Origin: Pseudomonas violetae
GTDB taxonomy: Bacteria; Pseudomonadota; Gammaproteobacteria; Pseudomonadales; Pseudomonadaceae
DNA length: 64,000 bases
Direction of reading: 5' to 3'
NCBI RefSeq assembly: GCF_023072615.1
Contig: NZ_JAKNRW010000021.1
Span: 19,930-83,929 of the forward strand
The notes beneath the pieces are model-generated. The model ran no database searches, was not told the DNA's origin, and worked only from the letters and a program-made list of their open reading frames with translations. Numbering within the stretch: the first letter of the stretch is position 1; each line of letters begins with the position of its first letter. This document shows, piece after piece, positions 16,290 through 24,230 of the stretch. Both the position numbers and the translations under genes were made by a program.

Positions 16290-17441
16290 ATGACCGTGGC
16301 TAAATCCTCTTTCGACATCAGCGCAAACTTCGACAGCGGCAACATTGAAGTGCTCGATATCAGCAATCCGCTGCAAGCGTTGCTGGCCATTCGACCCGAT
16401 ACCCGCAGCCAGCACTTCCAGTGGTTTCACTTCAAGGCCAGCGGCCTGCATGTGGGCCAGGAGCACTGGTTTCGCCTGAACAATGCCAGCAAGTCCTCCT
16501 ACAACAAGGCCTGGGACGGCTATCAGGCCGTTGCCTCCTATGACCACGTCAACTGGTTCCGCGTACCGACCATTTTCGAAGGTGACTGCCTGCGCTTCAG
16601 CCTAGAAGCCACCGCTACCCATGCCTGGTTCGCCTACTTCGAACCCTACAGCCGCGGTCGTCACGACTGGTTGATCGAGCAGGCGCTGGCCAAGGCCGGC
16701 ACCGAACTGCTCGCCACCGGTAAAAGCGTCGAAGGCCGGGACATTCAGCTGCTGCGCAAGGGCACCGGGGCCGAGGGCCGGCGTAAGGTGTGGATGATTG
16801 CCCAGCAGCACCCAGGCGAACATATGGCCGAATGGTTCGTGGAAGGTGTGATCGAGCGCCTGGAAAAACATGACGATCCAGTTGTGAACAAACTTCTGGC
16901 CAGCGCCGACCTGTACCTGGTGCCGAACATGAACCCGGACGGCGCCTTCCATGGCCACCTGCGCACCAACGCCACGGGCCAGGACCTGAACCGCGCCTGG
17001 CAGAGCGCCAGCCAGGCAATCAGCCCGGAAGTCCTGTTCGTGCAGCAACAGATGGAACACTACGGCGTTGACCTGTTCCTCGACATCCATGGTGACGAAG
17101 AGATCCCCTACGTGTTCACCGCCGGTTGCGAGGGTAACCCTGGCTACACCCTGCGGATCGAAAAACTCGAAGAACAGTTCCGCAGCCATCTGAAGCATCT
17201 CACCAAGGATTTCCAGACCAAGCATGGCTATACCCGCGATGAGCCGGGCAAAGCCAACATGACCTTGGCCTGCAACAGCGTCGGCGAGAAATTCGACTGC
17301 CTGTCGCTTACCCTGGAAATGCCCTTCAAGGACAACAATGACGCGCCTAATCCGATCACGGGATGGTCGGGTAAGCGTTCCAAACAGTTGGGCAAGGATG
17401 TGCTGACGACCATTGCCGACATGGTTGATGTCCTGCGCTGA
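16290..17441 (+). CDS. M14-type cytosolic zinc carboxypeptidase
   Basis: 383 residues without signal peptide. An N-terminal beta-sandwich (about 1-125; FDSGNIEVLDISNP, FHFKASG) precedes an M14 domain, the arrangement of the CCP/AGBL subfamily. Zinc ligands are visible as QQHPGEHMAEW (His and Glu) and LFLDIHGDEE (second His). The substrate-binding region is NMNPDGAFHGHLRTNATGQD with LNRAW, and the catalytic Glu is in LTLEMPFKD. Bacterial members are thought to trim C-terminal residues from peptides or proteins; the substrate here is unknown. A single gene with its own promoter region downstream of prrF. Confidence 0.88.
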   Translation: MTVAKSSFDISANFDSGNIEVLDISNPLQALLAIRPDTRSQHFQWFHFKASGLHVGQEHWFRLNNASKSSYNKAWDGYQAVASYDHVNWFRVPTIFEGDCLRFSLEATATHAWFAYFEPYSRGRHDWLIEQALAKAGTELLATGKSVEGRDIQLLRKGTGAEGRRKVWMIAQQHPGEHMAEWFVEGVIERLEKHDDPVVNKLLASADLYLVPNMNPDGAFHGHLRTNATGQDLNRAWQSASQAISPEVLFVQQQMEHYGVDLFLDIHGDEEIPYVFTAGCEGNPGYTLRIEKLEEQFRSHLKHLTKDFQTKHGYTRDEPGKANMTLACNSVGEKFDCLSLTLEMPFKDNNDAPNPITGWSGKRSKQLGKDVLTTIADMVDVLR

Positions 17442-17478
17442 CCGGTTGCGGCCGCAGCTTCAACTGCGGCCACCAACG

Positions 17479-18024
17479 TCAGGCGCGGTCCTTACCCCGC
17501 AACATACTGTCCAGCACGTCGTCACGGCGTACCCAGCCATGGAACAGCGCCGCTGCCAGGTGCAGCAACACGGTCAGGAAAAGCAGGTAGGCCAGGTAGC
17601 CGTGGGCCTTGCGCAGGAAGGCAAATACCTGCGCGTTGGCCGGTACGATTGAAGGCAGCTGCAACGAATTGCTGAGCATCACCGGGTCGCCCGCCGCCGA
17701 GATCATTGCCCATCCCAGTAGCGGTAACACCAGCATCAAGGCGTATAACAACAGATGCGAGCCTTTGGCCGCGAGCACCTGCCATCCCGGCAAATCAGCA
17801 GGCAGCGGCGGCTGTCGAGTGGAAAAACGCACGACGATACGCACGATCACCAACAACAAAATGGCGATGCCCAAGGGCTTGTGCAGGTGGATCAGCCACT
17901 CATGACGCTCGGACACCGAGGCAACCATGCCCGCCCCGATGAACAGCATGGCAATGACCATCAGTGCCATCAGCCAGTGCAGCAACCGCGCCAACGGCGC
18001 GAAGTGGTTCGATTGAGTGCTCAT
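17479..18024 (-). CDS. cytochrome b561 family membrane protein
   Basis: 181 residues with four membrane segments typical of prokaryotic b561 (CybB-like). Haem-ligand histidines are visible in FAPLARLLHWLMALMVIAM (first helix), WLIHLHKPLGIAI, and HGYLAYLLFLTVLLHLAAAL. It overlaps the upstream catalase-like gene by four bases (ATGA), so the two are translated together. It probably delivers electrons from ubiquinol to the partner haem enzyme in the periplasm, which is inference from the pairing. Both lie under an ECF-type promoter at 19151-19175. Confidence 0.9.
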   Translation of the reverse strand: MSTQSNHFAPLARLLHWLMALMVIAMLFIGAGMVASVSERHEWLIHLHKPLGIAILLLVIVRIVVRFSTRQPPLPADLPGWQVLAAKGSHLLLYALMLVLPLLGWAMISAAGDPVMLSNSLQLPSIVPANAQVFAFLRKAHGYLAYLLFLTVLLHLAAALFHGWVRRDDVLDSMLRGKDRA

Positions 18025-19106
18025 TGTCGAGCTTCCTGTTTGGCGGCGGGCAACTGGCTGACTTCACTGGTGCGACGCAAGTAGGAACTGGCATAACCCG
18101 CGGAACGAGCGGCGAGCAGTGGATCGCCAGAGCCCTCAATGCCGGCAGGCAGTACCAGCGGGTCATAGTTAATGTCCCGGCACTCGCCACTGAGTTGCGG
18201 TTGGGTGCTTTCGAGCACCAGAGTCCCCGCGTTAACCACCTTGCGCCCCTCGGGCCAGGCCTTGCTGGCATCGTCGACCGGATCACCGGCGTTGGCCAGG
18301 GTAATGTTCAGCTTCCAACGCAGCGGCCCTGCGGCAATCCGCTGGACCAGGTCTTTTTCGAGAAAATCGCTACCCTCCGGCGCCGTTGCACCTGGCGCAT
18401 CCTGGGTAACCGGCACCATGCTCCAGCGCACTGCCTGCCGCTGACCTGCGGCGTTGACCAGGTAAAACGCATTCACGCTGTTATAGGTTTCGGTCACATA
18501 ACTGGCCGAGGGCTTGGCAGTCTTGATCCACGCCAGAAAAGGTGCAGCTTCCGGATGCGCGCCAAAAAATGCCGGCACTGCTCCAGGATCGGGTTTGCCG
18601 GTGGCCAGCACTGGCGACTGGGCTTGTTGCAACTGATAGAAGGCTTCGGGGGTGCCCACCGGGAACACCGGCATGCTGTTCATCCCGGTGCGCCATTGTT
18701 GACCATTGGCCTGGTTAAAGCGCAGCGCCATGCTGCGGATAGGCACGCTGCTGTCCGGTGCGTAGGGATTGCCAGCCGGTAGCGCGAAACGCCCGACCAC
18801 CGGGGTTCTGGCCTCGTTGAACACTTGGGCGCTGGAGTAGTTGCGCGCCTCTTCGCTGCTTTCGAAATGTCCGATCACGCACACGCCCTTGGAGTGGTTC
18901 CGCCGGAACCCAGGGTGCACGCCGTTGTTGGTCTCCAGCACGTTGATCAGTTTTTTTGGCGTCAGGCGCTGTGGGTCAAATGTGCCGTTGACGTAGGCAA
19001 AAGCCCCGGCAACCGCAGCAACCACCAAGGCGATGCCGCCGAGGCGCAACACCAGGCTGGTGGCGCTCAGCGGCGGCCGAGTGGGCGGTGATGAGCGATC
19101 TACCAT
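18021..19106 (-). CDS. membrane-anchored catalase-family (SrpA-type) haem peroxidase
   Basis: 361 residues from the ATG at 19106 (CTGGAG ribosome site); a TTG nine codons upstream is the alternative. One N-terminal anchor (about 22-42, VLRLGGIALVVAAVAGAFAY) is followed by a periplasmic catalase core. The core shows GVHPGFRRNHSKGVCVIGHF (active-site His in a GxRxxHxKG context), GRFALPAGNPYAPD, IRSMALRF and VNAFYLVNAAG. These short catalases lack the C-terminal domain of KatA/KatE and often act as organic peroxide peroxidases. It is operonic with cytochrome b561 and divergent from an ECF sigma factor. Confidence 0.88.
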   Translation of the reverse strand: MVDRSSPPTRPPLSATSLVLRLGGIALVVAAVAGAFAYVNGTFDPQRLTPKKLINVLETNNGVHPGFRRNHSKGVCVIGHFESSEEARNYSSAQVFNEARTPVVGRFALPAGNPYAPDSSVPIRSMALRFNQANGQQWRTGMNSMPVFPVGTPEAFYQLQQAQSPVLATGKPDPGAVPAFFGAHPEAAPFLAWIKTAKPSASYVTETYNSVNAFYLVNAAGQRQAVRWSMVPVTQDAPGATAPEGSDFLEKDLVQRIAAGPLRWKLNITLANAGDPVDDASKAWPEGRKVVNAGTLVLESTQPQLSGECRDINYDPLVLPAGIEGSGDPLLAARSAGYASSYLRRTSEVSQLPAAKQEARQ

Positions 19107-19150
19107 GAAAGACTCCAGGGCCTGTGGCCGCAAGTGAGAAGAATCAAGCA

Positions 19151-19175
19151 GACGAACCCCCGGACGGTTTATTCC
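19151..19175 (-). promoter_or_regulatory. ECF-type promoter of the catalase-cytochrome b561 operon
   Basis: On the minus strand, GGAAT (complement of 19171-19175), exactly 16 bases, then CGTC (complement of 19151-19154). This has the architecture GGAAC-N16-CGTC used by many ECF sigma factors and is located 45 bases before the catalase ATG. It matches the mirror promoter at 19204-19228. Confidence 0.7.
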
Positions 19176-19203
19176 ATCACTGGGTGTTTATTTTTTCGAG
19201 CGT

Positions 19204-19228
19204 GGAATAACCTCGAAGGCCGAGCGTC
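19204..19228 (+). promoter_or_regulatory. ECF-type autoregulatory promoter of the sigma/anti-sigma operon
   Basis: GGAAT (19204-19208), 16 bases, CGTC (19225-19228), 36 bases before the sigma-factor ATG. It is identical in boxes and spacer length to the divergent catalase promoter; the extended -35 AATAAxC is also shared. Confidence 0.7.
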
Positions 19229-19264
19229 TTCCTGGTCCACAGCGTAGTGACTAGTCAGAACTTC

Positions 19265-19771
19265 ATGAACGATATCGACGAACAACTGAGTGAAATCATT
19301 CCCAGGTTGAGGCGATTTGCGTTGTCCCTGACGCGCAATCCCAGCAGCGCCGATGATCTGGTGCAGGCCTGCCTGGAACGGGCATTGTCGCGCTGGAGCG
19401 ACAAACGCCCCGAAGGAGACTTGCGCGCCTGGCTGTTCTCGATTCTTTATCGACAGTTTCTGGACGCCCACCGGCGCTCCCGGCGCTACGCGCGAATGCT
19501 CGAGTTTTTCACCGGCCGTGAAGACGCCCAACCGTCTGTAGAGCGCACGGTGATCGCGCAATCGACGCTCAAGGCCTTCGACCAGCTCCCCACAGAGCAG
19601 CGCGCATTGCTGCTTTGGGTATCAGTCGAAGGCTTGAGTTACAAAGAGGTGGCCGAGATTCTACAAGTACCCACCGGGACTGTGATGTCCCGTTTGTCCC
19701 GCGCCCGCCAGGCCCTGCGCCAACTCAGCGAAGGTGAAATCACCCGCCCTGCCCTGCGGAGACTCAAATGA
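19265..19771 (+). CDS. ECF-type RNA polymerase sigma factor
   Basis: 168 residues from the ATG at 19265; a GTG at 19247 is an alternative six codons upstream. Sigma region 2 (about 10-75) contains FALSLTRNPSSADDLVQACL and LRAWLFSILYRQFLDAHRRS. Region 4 (about 108-160) contains LPTEQRALLLWVSVEGLSYK, EVAEILQVPTGTVMSRLSRA. There is no region 3, as in ECF proteins. The downstream gene overlaps by four bases and encodes its likely anti-sigma factor. With identical ECF-type promoters on both sides, the sigma factor probably drives itself and the divergent catalase/cytochrome b561 operon. Confidence 0.92.
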   Translation: MNDIDEQLSEIIPRLRRFALSLTRNPSSADDLVQACLERALSRWSDKRPEGDLRAWLFSILYRQFLDAHRRSRRYARMLEFFTGREDAQPSVERTVIAQSTLKAFDQLPTEQRALLLWVSVEGLSYKEVAEILQVPTGTVMSRLSRARQALRQLSEGEITRPALRRLK

Positions 19772-20520
19772 TTAGCATGCCCCCTGACGAGCGCGACCTG
19801 CACGCTTACATCGATCACCAGCTCAGCGCAGCCGACCGACGCCTGATTGAAACTTATCTGACGAACAATCCGCAAATGGCCGCCACCGTGCGCGCCTGGC
19901 AGCAGGACGCCGAGCAACTGCGAGCCAACCTGAGCGGCGCGTTGCAACAACCGACTAATCCGCACCTGGAACCGGCAGTCATCCGCCAGCGCCTCAAGCG
20001 TCAGTCCCGGCGCCACCTGGCTAGCGCCGCCGTACTGCTGCTGGCCGTCAGCGTTGGCGGCTTCAGCGGCTGGCAGGCCAGGGAAATGACACTACTCAGC
20101 ACTTCGGCGCCCATGGCCGATGCTCTGCAGGCGTACCGTCTGATCGCGCAACAAGGCATGCTGCCGGCCGATTTCAAGGTCGGCGAACAGGGCGATATGC
20201 AGGCCTGGCTGGATCGCTATTTCACCCAAGCCAACCGTCTACCGGATCTGGCGCGCGCAGGCTTCAAACCGGTCAGCGGGCGCCTGCTCAGCACCGAGCA
20301 AGGGCCAGCGGCGATGGTGGTCTACGAAAACCCGAACGGGCAGAAAGTCAGCTTCTACGTGCGCCCACCTGGGCCGAAAAACTTCTTGCTACCCCGAGGC
20401 AGTCGCAGCGATGGCGAGCTTCAGGCCGAGTACTGGTCGGGCGCTGGGTATAACTATGCAATGATCAGCCCCAGTGATACGCCAGCGGCGCATCTGCTCA
20501 GGCAGACGAAAACGTTTTGA
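19768..20520 (+). CDS. transmembrane anti-sigma factor
   Basis: 250 residues, overlapping the sigma gene by ATGA. The cytoplasmic N-terminus has the anti-sigma signature DLHAYIDHQLSAADRRLIET (the 'Y-D-x-L-s' opening), but no HxxxCxxC zinc motif. A single membrane span lies at about 88-106 (ASAAVLLLAVSVGGFSGW). The periplasmic C-terminal domain contains GFKPVSGRLLSTEQGPAAMV and SFYVRPPGP. It would hold the ECF factor at the membrane and release it on a periplasmic signal, plausibly oxidative given the catalase neighbours (inference). Confidence 0.88.
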   Translation: MISMPPDERDLHAYIDHQLSAADRRLIETYLTNNPQMAATVRAWQQDAEQLRANLSGALQQPTNPHLEPAVIRQRLKRQSRRHLASAAVLLLAVSVGGFSGWQAREMTLLSTSAPMADALQAYRLIAQQGMLPADFKVGEQGDMQAWLDRYFTQANRLPDLARAGFKPVSGRLLSTEQGPAAMVVYENPNGQKVSFYVRPPGPKNFLLPRGSRSDGELQAEYWSGAGYNYAMISPSDTPAAHLLRQTKTF

Positions 20521-20613
20521 CCACGCAGCTCTGGAAGAAAAACCATCCGTTTGGCTAAACTGTGCCGCCGCCGCTCGGGGCGCCGGCTTGAAGATCCAGA
20601 GGGGGACATTCCA

Positions 20614-21726
20614 GTGGCCGTACGACCACCCAAGCGTTCGCGACTCACACCACGTTGGCCGGCAGTGCGCCGTCTGTTCGCGAAGGCATCGCTAACCCCG
20701 GCCACCAGTGCGAGGGTGATTCACGACTACTTTCTCCACAAGGCGCATGCCCAAGGTTATACCCTCAGCCACAGTCAGCAGCGCGTGATCGATTGTATGG
20801 CGCAGTACGCTCCCCTGCTGCCGGGTTCAGCCCAGCAGAAGCTTCCCGGGCTTTACCTGTATGGCGCCGTGGGTCGCGGCAAGAGCTGGTTGCTCGACGG
20901 TTTTTTCCAGGCCATCCCTGTTTCCGAAAAACAGCGACTGCACTTTCATGAATTCTTTGCCCGGTTGCATCAGGCGATGTTCACTCATCGCGAGCAGCCC
21001 GATGCCATGGCGGTCAGCCTCGACCATATGTTGCTCGATTGTCGGGTGTTGTGTTTCGACGAGTTTCACGTCCACGATATCGGCGACGCGATGCTGATTA
21101 CCCGCTTGTTCCAGGCTCTGTTTCGCCGGGGCATCTTGCTGCTGGTTACCTCCAACTATCCACCGGAGGGCTTGCTACCGAACCCGCTGTACCACGCACG
21201 GTTCAAACCAGTCATCGACCTGATCAACTCGAAAATGCAAGTCATGGAAGTCGGCGGCCCCCACGACTACCGCAGCCAGGCGCGGCCCCACGCTCAGCAA
21301 GTTTTCACCCAAGGACGTTACCTCTGGCCGGACTCACTGGCGCTGCGACGGACGATGAACTTCCCCGAGACGGATGCGTCGCCCCTGCTACTGCCCGTCG
21401 GCACCCGGCAACTGCAGGCCAGATACCGCGATCGGTGCACTATCGGATTCACCTTCGCCGACCTGTGTGAGCATCCCACGGCGGTCATGGACTACCTGGA
21501 ACTGTGCCGACAATTCGACCACTGGATTATCGTCGATCTGCCCCTACTCGCCGACACTTCCATCGCGGCGCAGCAACGGTTCATCAATCTGGTGGACGTG
21601 CTTTACGATCAGGACAAACACCTGACCTTGGTCGGCCAGCATTCATTGGGGCAGAGCCTGGGCGGTGATGCCATCGACCTGGCGCGAACCCGCAGTCGGT
21701 TGGGGCAGTTGGGCGATTCCCGGTAG
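20614..21726 (+). CDS. zapE: ZapE/AFG1 family cell-division ATPase
   Basis: 370 residues from a GTG at 20614, chosen for the AGAGGGGGAC ribosome site 8 bases upstream; a longer frame starts at an unlikely TTG. AFG1-like AAA ATPase: Walker A LYGAVGRGKSWLLDGF, Walker B RVLCFDEFHVHDIGDAML, sensor LLVTSNYPPEGLLPNPLYHA. The family also shows FKPVIDLINSKM and the C-terminal RFINLVDVLYDQDKHL. ZapE is a Z-ring-associated ATPase needed under low oxygen or heat. Length is normal. Pseudomonas may carry a second ZapE paralogue, so orthology is likely but not certain. Confidence 0.85.
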   Translation: MAVRPPKRSRLTPRWPAVRRLFAKASLTPATSARVIHDYFLHKAHAQGYTLSHSQQRVIDCMAQYAPLLPGSAQQKLPGLYLYGAVGRGKSWLLDGFFQAIPVSEKQRLHFHEFFARLHQAMFTHREQPDAMAVSLDHMLLDCRVLCFDEFHVHDIGDAMLITRLFQALFRRGILLLVTSNYPPEGLLPNPLYHARFKPVIDLINSKMQVMEVGGPHDYRSQARPHAQQVFTQGRYLWPDSLALRRTMNFPETDASPLLLPVGTRQLQARYRDRCTIGFTFADLCEHPTAVMDYLELCRQFDHWIIVDLPLLADTSIAAQQRFINLVDVLYDQDKHLTLVGQHSLGQSLGGDAIDLARTRSRLGQLGDSR

Positions 21727-21784
21727 AAAGGTTTATCCCGGTATCATGTCCGCGCCCATCTCCAGATCAATAGCGAATCCTTTC

Positions 21785-23098
21785 ATGGACACCCTTGCCA
21801 AACTACGCGCCGGCCTACTGGCGGGCAGCACCCGCCTTGACCTGGCCTGCGGCCTGACCGAATTCCCAGCGGAAATTTTCGACCTGGCGGACTCCCTCGA
21901 AGTCCTCAACCTCAGCGGCAACACGCTCAGCCAACTGCCGCACGATATGTATCGACTGACCCGGCTGCGGGTGTTGTTCTGCTCGGACAACCTGTTCACC
22001 GAGCTGCCCGCATGCCTTGGCCAGTGCAGCTCACTGACGATGGTCGGCTTCAAGGCCAACCGCATAGCGCAAGTACCGGGCACCGCACTCCCGCCATTGC
22101 TACGCTGGCTGATCCTGACTGACAACTGCATTCGCGAACTGCCCAAGGAACTGGGCCAGCGCCCGCACCTGCAAAAACTTATGCTCGCTGGAAATCAGTT
22201 GCGGCACTTGCCTGACAGCCTGCAGCACTGCCATCGACTTGAACTAATCCGGGTCGCCGCCAACCAGCTGACCGAGCTCCCCGAATGGTTGCTCACCCTG
22301 CCAAGCCTGACATGGCTGGCTTACGCCGGTAACCCGCTGGAAACCGAAGCCGACTCTGCGCTGCTTGAATCGACTACCGTCATCCCCTGGAAGGCATTGT
22401 GTCTCGAGCAGCCACTGGGCGAAGGCGCTTCCGGGGTGATCCACCGAGCAACCTGGGCCCGCCCAGGCTCAGTGGACCAGCCAGTCGCGGTCAAACTCTA
22501 CAAAGGCGAAATGACCAGCGACGGTTCGCCTTTGCACGAAATGAACGCGTGCATCACCGCAGGCCTGCACCCCAATCTCATCCAGGTAGAGGGACGAATC
22601 GTCGACCATCCACAGGGGCAAGCCGGACTGGTGATGGCGCTGGTCGAGCCGAACTTCCGCAACCTGGCCGGACTGCCGAGTCTTGTTTCCTGCAGTCGCG
22701 ACGTCTACGCCCATGACACCCGCTTCAGCGCTGGCGTGGCCTTGCGCATCGCTGGCGCTATCGCCTCGGTGGCCAAACATTTGCACCGCCAGGGTATTAC
22801 CCACGGAGACCTCTACGGCCACAATATTCTCTATAACGATCAGGGTGACTGCCTGCTGGGTGACTTTGGCGCAGCGTCTTTCCACGCGAAGTCAGACAGC
22901 GTCGAAAGCCGTGCCTTGCAGCGACTTGAAGTGCGGGCATTCGGGGTATTGCTGGGGGAGTTGCTGGAGCGGATCGACTCGGGATTGACCGAGGAGCGCC
23001 GTGGGCGACTGGAAGAATTGCAACAGCGTTGCTGTCAGCCCCAGGTGATGGAGCGGCCGGGGTTCGGCGAGGTTATGCAGGAACTGCAGGATCTGTGA
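21785..23098 (+). CDS. leucine-rich repeat protein with C-terminal serine/threonine-kinase-like domain
   Basis: 437 residues from the ATG at 21785; an in-frame ATG at 21746 would add 13. The N-terminal half (about 15-190) holds some seven leucine-rich repeats, for example LEVLNLSGNTLSQLP, LRVLFCSDNLFTELP, LQKLMLAGNQLRHLP. The C-terminal half (about 205-437) is a kinase fold: GEGASGVIHRA (glycine loop), VAVKLYKGE (Lys), HGDLYGHNILY (catalytic loop with HGD for HRD) and LLGDFGAAS (DFG). Core catalytic residues are present, so activity is plausible. No signal peptide or membrane span, hence cytoplasmic. Substrate and role unknown; it follows zapE closely. Confidence 0.85.
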   Translation: MDTLAKLRAGLLAGSTRLDLACGLTEFPAEIFDLADSLEVLNLSGNTLSQLPHDMYRLTRLRVLFCSDNLFTELPACLGQCSSLTMVGFKANRIAQVPGTALPPLLRWLILTDNCIRELPKELGQRPHLQKLMLAGNQLRHLPDSLQHCHRLELIRVAANQLTELPEWLLTLPSLTWLAYAGNPLETEADSALLESTTVIPWKALCLEQPLGEGASGVIHRATWARPGSVDQPVAVKLYKGEMTSDGSPLHEMNACITAGLHPNLIQVEGRIVDHPQGQAGLVMALVEPNFRNLAGLPSLVSCSRDVYAHDTRFSAGVALRIAGAIASVAKHLHRQGITHGDLYGHNILYNDQGDCLLGDFGAASFHAKSDSVESRALQRLEVRAFGVLLGELLERIDSGLTEERRGRLEELQQRCCQPQVMERPGFGEVMQELQDL

Positions 23099-23111
23099 CC
23101 GGTAGAGAAGC

Positions 23112-23201
23112 TGTGGGAGGGACTTGCTCGCGGAGGGGCCGTGCCAGACGATCCTTTTTGGTGGATTTTACTCAGCCTTCGCGAGCAAGCCCGCCCCCAC
23201 T
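23112..23201. repeat. REPIN
   Basis: TGTGGGAGGGACTTGCTCGCGG and the inverted diverged copy TTCGCGAGCAAGCCCGCCCCCA flank about 45 bases downstream of the LRR-kinase gene. Confidence 0.78.
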
Positions 23202-23244
23202 GGTGCGCGTGTTGATCACTTGCATGTGTACAACACGAGAGCTG

Positions 23245-23272
23245 CGTGGGAGCGAGCCTGCTCGCGAGAGCG
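23245..23272. repeat. REP element (single)
   Basis: CGTGGGAGCGAGCCTGCTCG followed by CGAGAGCG, a single REP unit just downstream of the preceding REPIN. Confidence 0.65.
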
Positions 23273-23291
23273 GTACTACTGAAGAAACCGA

Positions 23292-23999
23292 TTAACCCGC
23301 CAACCCGACAAACATGTCCTGCACATCATCATGGTTATCCAGGCCTTCGAGGAAGGCTTCGACTTCGGCCATCTGTTCATCGCTCAAACCGCTCACCGGG
23401 TTCTTCGGCTGGTAGCCCAGCTTCGCCGACAACACCGTAAAACCCTGCTCAGGCAAGGCTTTCTGGACCGCATCAAGGTCCGCAGGCTCGGTCAGGAACA
23501 GGGTCGTGCCCTCTTCTTCGCCTGGCTCGAAATCCTGCGCACCCGCTTCGATTGCGGCCATTTCCGGATCGGCGCCCGGGCTGTCCGGGGATGCCTCAAT
23601 CATGCCGACATGGTTGAAGTCCCAGGACACCGAACCCGAAGCGCCCAACTGGCCCTTGCGAAACGCAACGCGAATCTCGGCAACGGTGCGGTTGATGTTA
23701 TCGGTCACGCACTCAACGATCAGCGGCACCTGATGCGGGGCAAAGCCTTCGTACGTCACACGATGGTACTGCACGGTTTCGCCGAGCTGGCCCGAACCTT
23801 TCTTGATCGCACGTTCCAGGGTTTCGCGAGGCATGGACGCCTTCTTCGCCTGCTCCACCACCAGGCGCAAATGCGCGTTGGTCGAGACATCGGCACCATT
23901 GCGCGCGGCAATGGTGATTTCCTTCACCAGTTTGCCGAAGATCTTGCCCTTGGCATTGGATGCCGCTTCTTTGTGTTTAACCTTCCACTGTGCGCCCAT
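23292..23999 (-). CDS. YebC/PmpR family protein (YeeN-like branch)
   Basis: 235 residues. It opens MGAQWKVKHKEAASNAKGKIF and continues KLVKEITIAARNGADVSTN, the YebC/TACO1 core, but with the MGAQWK start of the second (YeeN-like) branch instead of MAGHSKWANIKH. Later motifs: KASMPRETLERAIKKGSGQ, YEGFAPHQVPLIVECVTDN, FRKGQLGASGSVSWDFNHVG. YebC proteins act as transcription regulators in some bacteria; more recent work links members to relief of ribosome stalling. A canonical yebC next to ruvC would be expected elsewhere in the genome. Confidence 0.88.
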   Translation of the reverse strand: MGAQWKVKHKEAASNAKGKIFGKLVKEITIAARNGADVSTNAHLRLVVEQAKKASMPRETLERAIKKGSGQLGETVQYHRVTYEGFAPHQVPLIVECVTDNINRTVAEIRVAFRKGQLGASGSVSWDFNHVGMIEASPDSPGADPEMAAIEAGAQDFEPGEEEGTTLFLTEPADLDAVQKALPEQGFTVLSAKLGYQPKNPVSGLSDEQMAEVEAFLEGLDNHDDVQDMFVGLAG

Positions 24000-24230
24000 T
24001 ACTCACTCTCTTGTCTGTGGCGCCGAAACATCTATTGGCCGACGCTTTGCGCAAGTTTATACGGCCTAAAGTCGGCAATCGACCAAAAATTCCACCGGTT
24101 TGATCGCCATGATGCATAGGCATCTTCACCAATGGTTGTAGGCCGATTCTGATAATACATATGCGGTGTTCCTAAACTGATGTGGTTTCGTACCCTCTGC
24201 GTCCCCTACCTGCCAGCAGAAGCGCGCCCG

